From: Pseudomonas putida NBRC 14164
Lineage (GTDB): Bacteria; Pseudomonadota; Gammaproteobacteria; Pseudomonadales; Pseudomonadaceae
Direction of reading: 5' to 3'
NCBI RefSeq assembly: GCF_000412675.1
Contig: NC_021505.1
Coordinates: 1,978,501 to 2,042,500 of the forward strand
DNA: 64,000 bases
The notes under the pieces are model-generated. The model had not been told where the DNA came from. It made no database searches and saw only the letters and a program-made list of their open reading frames with translations. Made by a program: the position numbers and the translations under genes. Below are positions 52,062 to 63,733 of this stretch, piece after piece (positions within the stretch are counted from its first letter, which is position 1; each line of letters opens with the position of its first letter).

Positions 52062-52769
52062 TCAGTTGAGGGTGACCCAGCGCTGGTTTATCAGCAACTC
52101 GATGGGCCGATACTGCGTCTTGTAGTTCATTTTCTTGCAGTTCTTGATCCAGTAGCCCAGGTAAACCGCTTCCAGGTCCTGGCGCACGGCCTCGGTGATC
52201 TGCCAGAGGATGGCGAAGCGGCCAAGGCTGCGTCGCTCCTCGTCCGGCTCGTAGAAGGTGTACACCGCCGACAGGCCATTGGGCAGCAGGTCGCACACTG
52301 CCACCGCCAGCAAACGGCCTTCCAGGCGGAACTCGTAGAACCAGCAGAACGGCAGGTCGCGCACCAGAAAGGTAGAAAACTGGTCGCGGCTGGGCGGGTA
52401 CATGTCACCGTCGGCGTGGCGCGTTTCGATATAGCGCCGGTACAACTCGAAGTATTCTTCCTTGAACGTCGGGCGCGCAGCGCTCACGGTCAGGTCGGTG
52501 TTGCGCTTGAGAATGCGCCGTTGCTGGCGGTTGGGAATGAAGCGCGCCGCCGGGATGCGCGCCGGCACACAGGCGTTGCAGTTCTGGCAGTGGGGGCGGT
52601 ACAGGTGGTCGCCACTGCGCCGAAAGCCCATTTCCGACAGATCGGCGTACACGTTCACGTCCATCGGCTGGCTGGGGTCGAGGAACAGCGTGGTCGCCTG
52701 CTCGTCAGGCAGGTAGCTGCAGGAGTGGGGCTGAGTGGCATAAAACTTCAACCGCGCCAACTCTGTCAT
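52062..52769 (-). CDS. bpt: Aspartate/glutamate leucyltransferase Bpt
   Basis: A 235 aa protein-arginyl/leucyl-transferase relative that adds Leu to N-terminal Asp or Glu, making N-degrons for ClpS. The Cys-rich N-terminal part has HSCSYLP near 15-21 and [11 protein letters not shown] near 61-71; the transferase core [14 protein letters not shown] and [16 protein letters not shown] follows. The ATG at 52769 has AAGGGG seven bases upstream; a TTG two codons earlier is less likely. The aat gene lies upstream, 56 bases away. Confidence 0.93.
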   Translation of the reverse strand: MTELARLKFYATQPHSCSYLPDEQATTLFLDPSQPMDVNVYADLSEMGFRRSGDHLYRPHCQNCNACVPARIPAARFIPNRQQRRILKRNTDLTVSAARPTFKEEYFELYRRYIETRHADGDMYPPSRDQFSTFLVRDLPFCWFYEFRLEGRLLAVAVCDLLPNGLSAVYTFYEPDEERRSLGRFAILWQITEAVRQDLEAVYLGYWIKNCKKMNYKTQYRPIELLINQRWVTLN

Positions 52770-52825
52770 GATCAACCCCTTCGGTGAGACTTTGTTTTAA
52801 GTGTAAGCCAGCTATGGCAACTCGC

Positions 52826-53506
52826 CTAGGCAACCCACGTTGCGCTGTTGGGTTGGTCGAGGTGGCGTGCCAGGTAGCCGGCGAACTCGGCGCGGCTGAT
52901 GGCGTGGGCGCCCAGGCTGTGCAGGTGGTTGGTGGGCATCTGGCAGTCGATCAGCACGAAACCGGCTTCGCGCAGGTGGTTGACCAAGGTCACGAAGCCA
53001 ACCTTGGAGGCGTTGTCGGCCCGGCTGAACATTGATTCGCCGAAAAACAGCTGGCCCATGGCCAGGCCGTACAGGCCGCCAACCAGCTCGCCGTCCTGGC
53101 GTACCTCCACCGAATGCGCGATGCCACGGCGGTGCAGTTCGCAGTAGGCGTTGCGCATGGTGTCGGTGATCCAGGTGCCGTCGGCGTAGTCGCGTGGTGC
53201 GGCGCAGGCAGCGATGACGGCGGCAAAGTCGGTGTCGAAGCTGACCTGGTAGCGACCCTGGCGCATCAGCTTGGCCAGCGACCGTGAAACGTGAAGTTGG
53301 CCGGGCAGCAGCACCGTGCGCGGGTCGGGTGACCACCACAGGATCGGCTGGCCGTCCTGGTACCACGGGAAGCAGCCATGGCGGTAGGCCTGCACCAGGC
53401 GCTCGGGGCTCAGGTCGCCGCCAGCGGCAAGCAGCCCGTTGGGGTCGTGCAGGGCCTTTTCCAGGGGCGGGAAGGTCAGCGAGTCGCGGGTCAGCCAGGT
53501 GAGCAT
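52826..53506 (-). CDS. aat: Leucyl/phenylalanyl-tRNA-protein transferase Aat
   Basis: A 226 aa transferase that adds Leu or Phe to N-terminal Arg and Lys, making primary N-degrons. [22 protein letters not shown] (near 12-33), YRHGCFPWY near 41-49 and [10 protein letters not shown] near 57 are the family blocks, and [19 protein letters not shown] near 140-158 is the active site region. It begins the aat-bpt-infA minus-strand run. Confidence 0.94.
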   Translation of the reverse strand: MLTWLTRDSLTFPPLEKALHDPNGLLAAGGDLSPERLVQAYRHGCFPWYQDGQPILWWSPDPRTVLLPGQLHVSRSLAKLMRQGRYQVSFDTDFAAVIAACAAPRDYADGTWITDTMRNAYCELHRRGIAHSVEVRQDGELVGGLYGLAMGQLFFGESMFSRADNASKVGFVTLVNHLREAGFVLIDCQMPTNHLHSLGAHAISRAEFAGYLARHLDQPNSATWVA

Positions 53507-53948
53507 GGTCTATCGTGCGGTGGGGGAGGGGAGAGGGCAGCATGGCGCGGGTGAAAAGCAGGGTCAATCTCTTTGGCTGCTTCGCGGGCACGCCCGCTGC
53601 CACAGAAACCCCACGGTCTTCAGGCTTGCGCAGGCCTGTGGGAGCGGGCGAGCCCGCGAAGAGGCCGGCACAGGCCAGGAAATCAGGCAATTTCCTGCAC
53701 ATTCATGAAACCGCAGGCACCATCCGCTACATTTGCTGTCACACCTGTGCAAAAACACAGCATAAGCCTTTGTCACAAAAGAAAATGCATGCTCAAATTG
53801 CAGCCATGTGAAAGTCGCCCCCGGCAAACCCCCATGCGGCGTGCCGCCATGGCGGCTGGCGGGCAGTAATGTTAAAAGTAGTGGTTCATTGGCCGCATAG
53901 CCGGCCGATCACTATTGGACGCGCACCACGCGCAGGAATAGACGCGTT
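53507..53948. other. Non-coding region between aat and ftsK
   Basis: About 440 bases. It holds a REP pair (53579-53676), an AT-rich stretch with TTGTCA at about 53772 which may be the -35 of ftsK, and a G/C hairpin cluster (GCGGCGTGCCGCC) near 53835. No ORF with a family resemblance or good start was found. Confidence 0.5.
53579..53676. repeat. REP pair, type B (inverted)
   Basis: TTCGCGGGCACGCCCGCTGCC and GTGGGAGCGGGCGAGCCCGCGAA units in opposite orientation, between aat and ftsK. Confidence 0.8.
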
Positions 53949-56435
53949 TTGAAGAAATCCACCGCAACCCCAGCTCCTCTGCCTGTGCCCCTGTGGCGGC
54001 AGCAGCTGCATTACCGCCTCAAGGAAGGTGCGTTGATCGCGATCGGCGCCCTGTGCCTGTACCTGTGGATGGCGCTGCTGACCTACGACACCTCCGACCC
54101 GGGCTTCAGCCACACCAGCAACGTCGACCAGGTGCAGAACGCCGCCGGGCGGGCCGGTGCCTACTTCGCCGACATCCTGTTCATGGTGCTGGGTTACTTC
54201 GCCTACATCTTCCCGCTGTTGCTGGCGGTCAAGACCTGGCAGATCTTCCGTGAGCGCCATCAGCCTTGGGACTGGAGCGGCTGGCTGTTCTCCTGGCGAT
54301 TGATCGGCCTGGTGTTCCTGGTGCTGTCCGGTGCAGCGCTGGCGCATATCCACTTCCATCCGCCGGCGAGCATGCCGTTTTCCGCGGGTGGCGCGCTGGG
54401 CGAGAGCCTTGGCGAGCTGGCGCGCAACCTGCTGAACGTGCAGGGCAGTACGCTGATGTTCATTGCCCTGTTCCTGTTCGGCCTGACCGTGTTCACCGAT
54501 TTGTCGTGGTTCAAGGTGATGGACCTGACCGGCAAGATCACCCTCGACCTGTTCGAGTTGGTGCAGGGCGCCGCCAACCGCTGGTGGGAGGCGCGCAATG
54601 AGCGCAAACGCCTGGAGGCGCAGCTGCGTGAGGACGAGCCAGTCTTCAAGGCACCGCCGACGGCCGCCGACAAGCGCGAGCCTGCCAAGCCGGCGTTGCG
54701 CGAGCGTATCTTCAAGCGTGAAGAAGCGCCCGCCCAGCCTGTTGTGCAGCGCGAACCGACCCTTGCTCGTGAGCCCGTGGTGCCGCGCGAGCCGGTAGTG
54801 GCGCGTGAAGCCCTGGTGCCCCGCGAGCAGCCTGCGGGCCCGACCATCGTGCCACCGGCAGCGGCCAAGGCGCCTGAGCCGAGCAAGCGCGTGATGAAAG
54901 AGAAGCAGGCGCCGCTCTTCGTCGACAGCGCCATCGAAGGCACCCTGCCGTCGATCTCCATTCTCGACCCGGCAGAGCAGAAAAAGATCGAGTACTCGCC
55001 AGAATCCCTGGCCAGTGTCGGCCAGTTGCTGGAAATCAAGCTCAAGGAATTCGGCGTGGAAGTGGCGGTGGACTCGATCCACCCCGGCCCGGTGATTACC
55101 CGCTATGAAATTCAGCCGGCCGCTGGGGTGAAAGTCAGCCGCATCGCCAACCTGGCCAAGGACCTGGCGCGTTCGCTGGCTGTGACCAGCGTGCGGGTGG
55201 TGGAGGTCATTCCTGGCAAGACCACCGTGGGTATCGAGATCCCCAACGAAAACCGGCAGATGGTGCGCTTCTCCGAAGTGCTGGCCACGCCCCAGTTCGA
55301 CGAGCAGAAATCGCCGGTCACCCTGGCCCTGGGCCACGACATCGGCGGCAAGCCGGTCATCACCGACCTGGCCAAGATGCCGCACCTGCTGGTGGCTGGT
55401 ACCACCGGCTCCGGTAAATCGGTGGGTGTGAACGCGATGATCCTGTCGATCCTGTTCAAATCCGGCCCGGAAGACGCCCGGTTGATCATGATCGACCCGA
55501 AAATGCTCGAACTGTCGATCTACGAAGGCATCCCGCATTTGCTGTGCCCGGTGGTCACCGACATGAAGGACGCCGCCAACGCCCTGCGCTGGAGCGTGGC
55601 CGAGATGGAGCGGCGCTACAAGCTCATGGCGGCCATGGGCGTGCGTAACCTGGGCGGCTTCAACCGCAAGATCAAGGATGCCGAGGAAGCCGGCGAGGTC
55701 ATCCATGACCCGCTGTTCCGCCGCGAGAGCATGGACGACGTGCCGCCTGCGCTGAAAACCCTGCCGACCATCGTGGTGGTGGTCGACGAATTCGCCGACA
55801 TGATGATGATCGTCGGCAAGAAGGTCGAAGAGCTGATTGCCCGTATCGCCCAGAAAGCGCGGGCGGCCGGTATCCACCTGATTCTTGCCACCCAGCGCCC
55901 GTCGGTGGACGTGATCACCGGCCTGATCAAGGCCAACATCCCGACCCGCATGGCGTTCCAGGTGTCGAGCAAGATCGACTCGCGCACCATCATCGACCAA
56001 GGTGGCGCCGAGCAGCTGCTGGGCCACGGTGACATGCTGTACATGCCGCCGGGTACCAGCCTGCCGATCCGCGTGCACGGTGCGTTCGTCTCCGACGACG
56101 AAGTGCACCGCGTAGTGGAAGCGTGGAAGCTGCGCGGCGCGCCGGACTACAACGACGACATCCTCAACGGCGTGGAAGAGGCCGGCAGCGGCTTTGAAGG
56201 CGGCGGCGGTGGTGGCGATGGCGATGATTCGGAAAGCGACGCCCTGTATGATGAGGCCGTGCAATTCGTGCTGGAAAGCCGCCGTGCGTCGATCTCGGCC
56301 GTGCAACGCAAGCTGAAGATTGGTTACAACCGCGCCGCCCGCATGATCGAAGCCATGGAAATGGCTGGCGTGGTCACCCCGATGAACAGCAACGGCTCGC
56401 GGGAAGTGATTGCCCCGGGCGGCCCGCGCGACTGA
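53949..56435 (+). CDS. ftsK: DNA translocase FtsK
   Basis: An 828 aa septal DNA pump that moves the terminus to dif for XerCD. Four to five membrane segments lie in the first 190 residues; a linker of about 200-320 contains a degenerate Arg-Glu-Pro-Val-Val repeat. The motor carries Walker [10 protein letters not shown] near 484 and Walker [13 protein letters not shown] near 608. The gamma winged-helix DNA-reading domain is about 760-828. The start is TTG at 53949 ([12 protein letters not shown] as read), with AGGAA about 11 bases upstream; the reading frame has no better candidate near it. Length is that of the short FtsK class. Confidence 0.93.
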   Translation: MKKSTATPAPLPVPLWRQQLHYRLKEGALIAIGALCLYLWMALLTYDTSDPGFSHTSNVDQVQNAAGRAGAYFADILFMVLGYFAYIFPLLLAVKTWQIFRERHQPWDWSGWLFSWRLIGLVFLVLSGAALAHIHFHPPASMPFSAGGALGESLGELARNLLNVQGSTLMFIALFLFGLTVFTDLSWFKVMDLTGKITLDLFELVQGAANRWWEARNERKRLEAQLREDEPVFKAPPTAADKREPAKPALRERIFKREEAPAQPVVQREPTLAREPVVPREPVVAREALVPREQPAGPTIVPPAAAKAPEPSKRVMKEKQAPLFVDSAIEGTLPSISILDPAEQKKIEYSPESLASVGQLLEIKLKEFGVEVAVDSIHPGPVITRYEIQPAAGVKVSRIANLAKDLARSLAVTSVRVVEVIPGKTTVGIEIPNENRQMVRFSEVLATPQFDEQKSPVTLALGHDIGGKPVITDLAKMPHLLVAGTTGSGKSVGVNAMILSILFKSGPEDARLIMIDPKMLELSIYEGIPHLLCPVVTDMKDAANALRWSVAEMERRYKLMAAMGVRNLGGFNRKIKDAEEAGEVIHDPLFRRESMDDVPPALKTLPTIVVVVDEFADMMMIVGKKVEELIARIAQKARAAGIHLILATQRPSVDVITGLIKANIPTRMAFQVSSKIDSRTIIDQGGAEQLLGHGDMLYMPPGTSLPIRVHGAFVSDDEVHRVVEAWKLRGAPDYNDDILNGVEEAGSGFEGGGGGGDGDDSESDALYDEAVQFVLESRRASISAVQRKLKIGYNRAARMIEAMEMAGVVTPMNSNGSREVIAPGGPRD

Positions 56436-56445
56436 TGAACACCTT

Positions 56446-56476
56446 GCCGGGCGCCAACGATGGCGCCCGGCCTTTT
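56446..56476 (+). terminator. Terminator-like hairpin between ftsK and lolA
   Basis: A perfect 10-bp stem GCCGGGCGCC / GGCGCCCGGC with a six-base loop, followed by CTTTTC. It follows ftsK by about ten bases. It may reduce read-through into lolA. Confidence 0.75.
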
Positions 56477-56497
56477 CAATGCTCAATGAGGATTACC

Positions 56498-57121
56498 ATG
56501 CGCGCGATTCGCATGCTGTTGGTTTCTGCCCTTGCTCTGGGCAGCGTTTCGGCTTTTGCCGGTGAGCAAGATGTACAACGCCTGACCCAGCTGCTGGAGA
56601 AGTCGCAGACCATCGAGGCCAACTTTTCCCAGCTGACCTTGGGGGCCGACGGCACCAGCCTGCAGGAGACTGCTGGCCAGATGATCGTCAAGCGCCCGGG
56701 CCTGTTCTACTGGCACACCAATGCGCCACAGGAGCAGGTGGTGGTGTCTGATGGCAAGATGGTTACCCTGTGGGACCCGGACCTGGAACAGGCTACCGTC
56801 AAGAAGCTCGACGTGCGCCTGAACCAGACCCCGGCACTGCTACTGTCCGGCGACGTGTCGAAAATCAGCCAGAGTTTCGACATCGCCTCGAAAGAGCAGG
56901 GCGAAGTCATGGACTTCACCCTCAAGCCGAAGACCAAGGACACCCTGTTCGACTCGCTGCGCGTGTCGTTCCGCAAGGGCCTGATCAATGACATGCAACT
57001 GGTCGACAGCGTCGGCCAGCGTACCAACATCCTGTTCAATGGCGTCAAGGCCAACCAGGCGGTGCCGGACAGCAAGTTCAAGTTCGACATCCCCAAAGGT
57101 GCTGACGTGATCAAGGAGTAA
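56498..57121 (+). CDS. lolA: Outer-membrane lipoprotein carrier LolA
   Basis: A 207 aa periplasmic chaperone carrying lipoproteins from LolCDE to LolB. The signal peptide [21 protein letters not shown] is cleaved before GEQD; the LolA fold follows ([29 protein letters not shown]). GAGG precedes the ATG by six bases; the frame upstream to 56435 lies in the hairpin region. rarA follows by 12 bases. Confidence 0.93.
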   Translation: MRAIRMLLVSALALGSVSAFAGEQDVQRLTQLLEKSQTIEANFSQLTLGADGTSLQETAGQMIVKRPGLFYWHTNAPQEQVVVSDGKMVTLWDPDLEQATVKKLDVRLNQTPALLLSGDVSKISQSFDIASKEQGEVMDFTLKPKTKDTLFDSLRVSFRKGLINDMQLVDSVGQRTNILFNGVKANQAVPDSKFKFDIPKGADVIKE

Positions 57122-57133
57122 CCGGAGCTCGTC

Positions 57134-58459
57134 ATGGACCTGTTTCGAAGCGAGCCTGTCGCCCAGCCCCTGGCCGCCCGCCTGCGCCCGTCCAGCCTGG
57201 ACGAATACGTCGGCCAGGAGCACCTGCTGGCACGCGGCAAACCGCTGCGTGAGGCGCTGGAGCAGGGTGCGCTGCACTCGATGATCTTCTGGGGGCCGCC
57301 TGGGGTGGGCAAGACCACCCTGGCGCGGCTGCTGGCGCAGTTCTGCGATGCGCACTTCGAGACGGTGTCGGCGGTACTGGCCGGTGTCAAAGAGATTCGC
57401 CAGGCGGTCGAGGTGGCCAAGCAGCAGGCCGGCCAGTATGGCCGGCGCACCATCCTGTTCGTCGACGAAGTGCACCGCTTCAACAAGTCGCAGCAGGATG
57501 CCTTTTTGCCCTATGTGGAAGACGGCACCCTGCTGTTCATCGGCGCCACCACCGAGAACCCGTCGTTCGAGCTGAACAACGCGCTGCTGTCGCGGGCGCG
57601 GGTGTATGTGCTCAAGAGCCTGGACGAGGCGGCCTTGCGCAAGCTGGTCAACCGTGCGCTGACCGAAGAGCGTGGCCTGGGCAAGCGCAACCTGCGGGTG
57701 GGCGACGACGCCTTCAAGATGCTGATGGCCGCCGCCGACGGTGATGGCCGGCGCATGCTCAACTTCCTTGAGAACGCCTCGGACCTGGCGGAAGACGGCA
57801 GCGAAATCGACGTCGAGATGCTGCAGAGCCTGCTGGGTGACAGCCGTCGCCGCTTCGACAAGGGCGGCGAGGCGTTCTACGACCAGATTTCCGCGCTGCA
57901 CAAGTCGGTGCGCGGCTCCAACCCCGATGGCGCCCTGTACTGGTTTGCCCGCATGCTCGACGGCGGTTGCGACCCGCTGTACATCGCCCGCCGCGTGGTG
58001 CGCATGGCCAGCGAGGACATCGGCAACGCCGACCCGCGCGCGCTCAGCCTGTGCCTGGCCGCCTGGGACGTGCAGGAGCGCCTGGGCAGCCCCGAGGGCG
58101 AGCTGGCGGTGGCGCAGGCCATCACCTACCTGGCCTGTGCGCCGAAGAGCAACGCGGTGTACATGGGCTTCAAGACCGCCCTGCGCGAAGCGGCCGAGCA
58201 TGGCTCGCTGGAAGTGCCGTTGCACCTGCGCAACGCCCCGACCAAGCTGATGAAACAACTGGGCTATGGCGACGAGTACCGTTATGCCCACGATGAACCC
58301 GATGCCTACGCCGCCGGTGAAGATTACTTCCCCGATGAGCTGGAGCCACGCCAGTACTACCAACCGGTGCCCCGTGGCCTGGAACTGAAGATTGGCGAGA
58401 AGCTGCGCCACCTGGCCGACCTCGATCGCAACAGCCCCCGCCAGCGGAGAAAGCCGTGA
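57134..58459 (+). CDS. rarA: Replication-associated recombination protein RarA
   Basis: A 441 aa AAA+ protein of the MgsA/WRNIP1 family acting at stalled forks. Walker [10 protein letters not shown] is near 54-62, Walker [11 protein letters not shown] near 106-115, and the SSB-interacting C-terminal half contains [21 protein letters not shown] near 275-295. Its stop overlaps the crcB start by four bases. Confidence 0.94.
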   Translation: MDLFRSEPVAQPLAARLRPSSLDEYVGQEHLLARGKPLREALEQGALHSMIFWGPPGVGKTTLARLLAQFCDAHFETVSAVLAGVKEIRQAVEVAKQQAGQYGRRTILFVDEVHRFNKSQQDAFLPYVEDGTLLFIGATTENPSFELNNALLSRARVYVLKSLDEAALRKLVNRALTEERGLGKRNLRVGDDAFKMLMAAADGDGRRMLNFLENASDLAEDGSEIDVEMLQSLLGDSRRRFDKGGEAFYDQISALHKSVRGSNPDGALYWFARMLDGGCDPLYIARRVVRMASEDIGNADPRALSLCLAAWDVQERLGSPEGELAVAQAITYLACAPKSNAVYMGFKTALREAAEHGSLEVPLHLRNAPTKLMKQLGYGDEYRYAHDEPDAYAAGEDYFPDELEPRQYYQPVPRGLELKIGEKLRHLADLDRNSPRQRRKP

Positions 58460-58830
58460 TTGCACTCATTGCCGCCGTCAGCGCGGGCGGTATCGTCGGC
58501 ACCTTGTTGCGCTTTGCTACCGCCAACTGGGTAGCGGCCCACTGGCCACGGCACTTCTATGCCGGTACGCTGGCGGTCAACCTGGTTGGCTGCCTGCTGA
58601 TCGGCCTGCTCTATGGCTTGTTCTTGCACAAGCCGCTGGCGCCGGTCGAGCTGCGCGCTGGCTTGATTGTCGGCTTCCTCGGAGGCCTTACAACCTTTTC
58701 CTCTTTCTCGCTCGATACCGTGCGCCTTATGGAAAGCGGGCAAGTGCCCCTTGCCTTGGGCTATACCAGTATCAGCGTGGTGGGCGGGCTGCTCGCGACC
58801 TGGGCCGGCCTGTCTTTGACCCGATTCTGA
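58456..58830 (+). CDS. crcB: Fluoride channel CrcB/Fluc
   Basis: A 124 aa dual-topology membrane protein that exports fluoride as a dimer; four hydrophobic segments. [15 protein letters not shown] near 36-50 and [13 protein letters not shown] near 76-88 are the family blocks, the latter around the central sodium site. The start is GTG at 58456, overlapping rarA. No fluoride riboswitch is seen here, as the gene has no upstream gap. Confidence 0.93.
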   Translation: MIALIAAVSAGGIVGTLLRFATANWVAAHWPRHFYAGTLAVNLVGCLLIGLLYGLFLHKPLAPVELRAGLIVGFLGGLTTFSSFSLDTVRLMESGQVPLALGYTSISVVGGLLATWAGLSLTRF

Positions 58831-58848
58831 ACCAACACCTACCTATAA

Positions 58849-60141
<1,293 letters not shown>

Positions 60142-61533
60142 ATGGATTACCTGCCGCTGTTCCACAAGCTGCAGGGCGGCCGCGTGCTGGTCGTCGGTGG
60201 CGGTGAGATCGCCTTGCGCAAGGCGCGCCTGCTGGCGGATGCCGGTAGCGAGCTGCGCGTGGTGGCGCCGGATGTCGACGGCGAGTTGGCTGCGTTGGCC
60301 CGGGAAGGTGGCGGTGAGGTGCTGGTGCGTGGCTATCAGGCAGCCGACCTGGTCGGTTGCCGGCTGGTGATCGCGGCTACCGACGACCCTGGGCTGAATG
60401 CCCAGGTGTCGGCGGATGCCCAGGCACTCAGCCTGCCAGTCAACGTGGTGGATGCCCCGGCCCTGTGCACGGTGATCTTCCCGGCGATTGTCGACCGTTC
60501 ACCGCTGGTGATTGCGGTATCCAGTGGCGGTGACGCCCCGGTGTTGGCGCGTTTGATCCGCGCCAAGCTGGAGGCCTGGATTCCGTCGGCCTATGGTGAG
60601 CTGGCCGGGCTGGCTGCGCGTTTCCGGCACAAGGTCAAAACCTTGTACCCGGACGTCAACCAGCGTCGCGGCTTCTGGGAAACCGTGTTCCAGGGGCCGA
60701 TTGCCGAGCGCCAGCTGGCCGGGCAGGGCGCTGAGGCCGAACGCCTGTTACAGGCGATGGTCGATGGCGCGCCGGTGCAGCAGGGTGGTGAGGTGTACCT
60801 GGTAGGTGCGGGCCCGGGCGATCCGGACTTGCTCACCTTCCGTGCCTTGCGCCTGATGCAGCAGGCCGACGTGGTGCTGTACGACCGCCTGGTGGCACCT
60901 GCAATCATCGAGATGTGCCGCCGTGATGCCGAGCGCATCTACGTGGGCAAGCGCCGCGCCGATCATTCCGTGCCGCAGGACCAGATCAACCGCCTGCTGG
61001 TCGATCTGGCCAAGCAGGGCAAGCGTGTACTGCGACTGAAGGGTGGCGACCCGTTCATCTTCGGCCGGGGTGGCGAAGAGATCGAAGAGCTGGCCGAGCA
61101 TGGCATCCCTTTCCAGGTAGTGCCGGGCATTACGGCGGCCAGTGGCTGCTCCGCTTATGGCGGCATACCGCTGACTCACCGCGACTACGCCCAGTCGGTG
61201 CGCTTCGTCACCGGGCACCTGAAGGATGGCACCAGCAACCTGCCGTGGAATGACCTGGTGGCGCCGGCGCAGACCTTGGTGTTCTACATGGGGTTGGTCG
61301 GTTTGCCGACCATCTGTGCCGAGCTGATTCGCCATGGGCGGGCGGCAAGTACCCCGGCGGCGTTGGTGCAGCAGGGGACTACGCGTAACCAGCGGGTGTT
61401 TACCGGTACTTTGGCGGACTTGCCAGAGCTGGTGGCCCGGCATGAAGTGCATGCGCCGACCCTGGTGATTGTGGGGGAAGTGGTGCAGTTGCGTGACAAG
61501 CTGGCCTGGTTCGAAGGTTCGCAGAACAGCTGA
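60142..61533 (+). CDS. cysG: Siroheme synthase CysG
   Basis: A 463 aa bifunctional enzyme making siroheme from uroporphyrinogen III. The N-terminal dehydrogenase/ferrochelatase has [13 protein letters not shown] near 18-30; the C-terminal methyltransferase starts near 215 with [13 protein letters not shown] and contains [14 protein letters not shown] near 302. Its ATG directly follows the serS stop; GAGG in the serS 3' end is the likely ribosome binding site. Confidence 0.94.
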   Translation: MDYLPLFHKLQGGRVLVVGGGEIALRKARLLADAGSELRVVAPDVDGELAALAREGGGEVLVRGYQAADLVGCRLVIAATDDPGLNAQVSADAQALSLPVNVVDAPALCTVIFPAIVDRSPLVIAVSSGGDAPVLARLIRAKLEAWIPSAYGELAGLAARFRHKVKTLYPDVNQRRGFWETVFQGPIAERQLAGQGAEAERLLQAMVDGAPVQQGGEVYLVGAGPGDPDLLTFRALRLMQQADVVLYDRLVAPAIIEMCRRDAERIYVGKRRADHSVPQDQINRLLVDLAKQGKRVLRLKGGDPFIFGRGGEEIEELAEHGIPFQVVPGITAASGCSAYGGIPLTHRDYAQSVRFVTGHLKDGTSNLPWNDLVAPAQTLVFYMGLVGLPTICAELIRHGRAASTPAALVQQGTTRNQRVFTGTLADLPELVARHEVHAPTLVIVGEVVQLRDKLAWFEGSQNS

Positions 61534-61540
61534 AATTGTC

Positions 61541-61655
61541 GGGGCCGCTTTGCGGCCCATTCGCAGCACAAGGCTGCTCCTACAGGGGTCGCGTGAAGCC
61601 CTGCGTGATTCCTGTAGGAGCAGCCTTGTGCTGCGATGGGCTGCAAAGCAGCCCC
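61541..61655. repeat. REP pair, type C (inverted)
   Basis: Arms with GCAGCACAAGGCTGCTCCTACAGG cores and GGGGCCGCTTTGCGGCCC / GGGCTGCAAAGCAGCCCC ends, between convergent cysG and the glutathionyl-hydroquinone reductase gene. Confidence 0.85.
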
Positions 61656-61662
61656 GGCTATC

Positions 61663-62622
61663 TCAAGCCTGCCAGATCCCTTTCCCCACCAACTTCTCTC
61701 GATCATGCGGCAAGCCAAAGTCCTGCAACGGCCCCTTAGGCACGATCCCGGTCGGGTTGATGGTCTTGTGGCTCATGTAATAGTGCTTCTGGATATGCTC
61801 CATATCCACCGTCCCCGCCACCCCTGGCCACTGGTACAGCTCACGCAGCCAGTTCGACAGGTTGTGATAGTCACTCAGGCGGCGCAGGTTGCACTTGAAG
61901 TGCCCGTGGTACACCGCATCGAAGCGCACCAGCGTGGTAAACAGGCGTACATCGGCCTCGGTCAGGTACTCACCGGCCAGGTAGCGGTTACGGCTCAGCA
62001 CGTCTTCCAGATGATCCAGCTCGTTGAACACGTCGTCGAAGGCTGCCTCGTAGGCGTCTTGCGTGGTGGCAAAGCCTGCGCGGTACACGCCATTGTTCAC
62101 CGCCGGGTAAATGCGCTCGTTCAATGCCTCGATGGTCGGCCGCAGTGGCTCGGGGTAGAGGTCCAGCATATTGCCGGTCAGCTCGTTGAACGCGCTGTTG
62201 AAGATACGGATGATCTCCGACGACTCGTTGTTGACGATGCGTTTCTCTTGCTTGTCCCACAACACGGGCACGGTGACGCGGCCGGTGTAATGCGGGTCAT
62301 CCTGGGTATAGCGCTGGTGCAGGTACTGCAGGCCGTCAAGGTGGTCACCGCTGGACCCTTGCTGCTGGTCGAAGGTCCAGCCATTGTCTTGCATCAACCA
62401 GCTGACCACCGACACATCGATCAGTGGCTCAAGGCCTTTCAGGGCACGCAAGATCAGGGTGCGGTGGGCCCATGGGCAGGCCAGCGAGACGTAAAGGTGG
62501 TAACGGCCAGCCTCCGGGGCGGGCAGCTGATTGCGGCGCTGAGCGTTTTCGCGTTTGAACGTACCGTCCTTGCCGTTTTCATACCACTGGTCGTGCCAGC
62601 GGCCGTCGATCAAAAGGCCCAT
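61663..62622 (-). CDS. yqjG: Glutathionyl-hydroquinone reductase (Xi-class GST)
   Basis: A 319 aa glutathione transferase of the Xi (YqjG/EcGHR) class that releases glutathione from glutathionyl-hydroquinones. The catalytic Cys is in SLACPWAHR near 45-53, and NNESSEIIRIFNSAF near 131-145 is the glutathione site. The ATG at 62622 has AGGAG upstream; a start six codons earlier lacks support. Confidence 0.91.
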   Translation of the reverse strand: MGLLIDGRWHDQWYENGKDGTFKRENAQRRNQLPAPEAGRYHLYVSLACPWAHRTLILRALKGLEPLIDVSVVSWLMQDNGWTFDQQQGSSGDHLDGLQYLHQRYTQDDPHYTGRVTVPVLWDKQEKRIVNNESSEIIRIFNSAFNELTGNMLDLYPEPLRPTIEALNERIYPAVNNGVYRAGFATTQDAYEAAFDDVFNELDHLEDVLSRNRYLAGEYLTEADVRLFTTLVRFDAVYHGHFKCNLRRLSDYHNLSNWLRELYQWPGVAGTVDMEHIQKHYYMSHKTINPTGIVPKGPLQDFGLPHDREKLVGKGIWQA

Positions 62623-62716
62623 GGTGAGCTCCTGAAACAAAGTTGTTTGTCGTTGGAGCCCAGTCTAGGCCAAATCGTTCGAACAAATAGCGCAAATATC
62701 GGGGTGCTATTATCGG

Positions 62717-63733
62717 CTAAATCGATCTATTCCGCGTATCCCAGTAGCCCTGCGCTGTCGTGAATGCCTGTTCGCGGTCTTGCCCCAGGCCACGCAGGGC
62801 CAGGGCCATGGTCGCGATCAGGGCCTTTTCGCCATAACTGTCTTCCACTTCACCGCGCCAGAACGCGCACAGGTGCTCGGCCTGCAGGCTGCCCGGTTTG
62901 ACATGGCGGCGCTCGCTCAGTGCTGGCCACTCTTCGTCCCACGCTTCGCCCGCCGTGGTGCCGTAGAGGTGGCTGATGACATCGGGGTTGACCTCGATCT
63001 CGCCGCCATCGCCCTTGATCACCACAGCATGGTCGCCCAGCAGGCGGCTGGCCTCACGGTGCACGGCCTGGTAACCAGGGTGGAAAATGCTTTGCAGGCC
63101 ACAGCGTGCGCCCAGCGGGTTAAGTACCCGGGCCAGCGAATGAATGGGCGAGCGCAGGCCCAAGGTGTTGCGCAGGTCGATCATGCGCTGCAACTGCGGC
63201 GCCCAGTCGTGCAGCGGGAAGAACGCCAATTGGTGCTGGTCGAGGGCGTTGCCGACGGCGGCCCAGTCGCGGCATAGCGGGATTTGCAGCAGGTCGAGCA
63301 GTTGCTCGCTGTACATGCGCCCGGCAGTGTGTGCGCCGCCGCCGTGCATCAGGATGCGCACGCCATTGCCGGCCAGGCACTTGGCCGCCAGCAGGTACCA
63401 GGGCAGGTGGCGCTTCTTGCCGGCGTAGGTGGGCCAGTCCAGGTCCACCGCAATGCTCGGTGCCTGCAGGTGGGCGCGCAGGGCCTCGGTGAAGCCGGCC
63501 AGCTCTTCGGCGCTTTCTTCCTTGTGGCGCAGCAGCATGAGGAAGGCCCCCAGCTGGGTGTCTTCGACCTTGCCTTCCAGCAGCAGGGTCATCGCCGCGC
63601 GGGCTTCTTCGCGGGTCAGGCCGCGCGCGCCGCGCTTGCCTTTGCCAAGAATGCGCACGAATTCAGCGAACGGGTGTTCGGCGGGGGTCTCCAGGGTAAG
63701 GGGACGAACTTCATTCAAGAGGGGCTGGGTCAT
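62717..63733 (-). CDS. ybiB: YbiB/TrpD2-like DNA-binding protein
   Basis: A 338 aa protein with the anthranilate phosphoribosyltransferase fold. In place of the TrpD PRPP motif it reads ILMHGGG near 124-130, so it is unlikely to be TrpD; E. coli YbiB binds nucleic acids. EDTQLGAFLMLLRHKEES-type sequence near 50-70 is the N-terminal helical domain. The ATG at 63733 overlaps the tusE stop by four bases, so it is coupled to tusE. Confidence 0.88.
   Translation of the reverse strand: MTQPLLNEVRPLTLETPAEHPFAEFVRILGKGKRGARGLTREEARAAMTLLLEGKVEDTQLGAFLMLLRHKEESAEELAGFTEALRAHLQAPSIAVDLDWPTYAGKKRHLPWYLLAAKCLAGNGVRILMHGGGAHTAGRMYSEQLLDLLQIPLCRDWAAVGNALDQHQLAFFPLHDWAPQLQRMIDLRNTLGLRSPIHSLARVLNPLGARCGLQSIFHPGYQAVHREASRLLGDHAVVIKGDGGEIEVNPDVISHLYGTTAGEAWDEEWPALSERRHVKPGSLQAEHLCAFWRGEVEDSYGEKALIATMALALRGLGQDREQAFTTAQGYWDTRNRSI

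Noticed and set aside
53886..56486. Long minus-strand open frame (866 codons) opposite ftsK
   Set aside because: Complement of the FtsK coding sequence; low-complexity His/Arg/Gln composition typical of antisense frames in GC-rich DNA.
58400..58460. Possible fluoride riboswitch controlling crcB
   Set aside because: crcB overlaps rarA by four bases, leaving no untranslated space for an aptamer.
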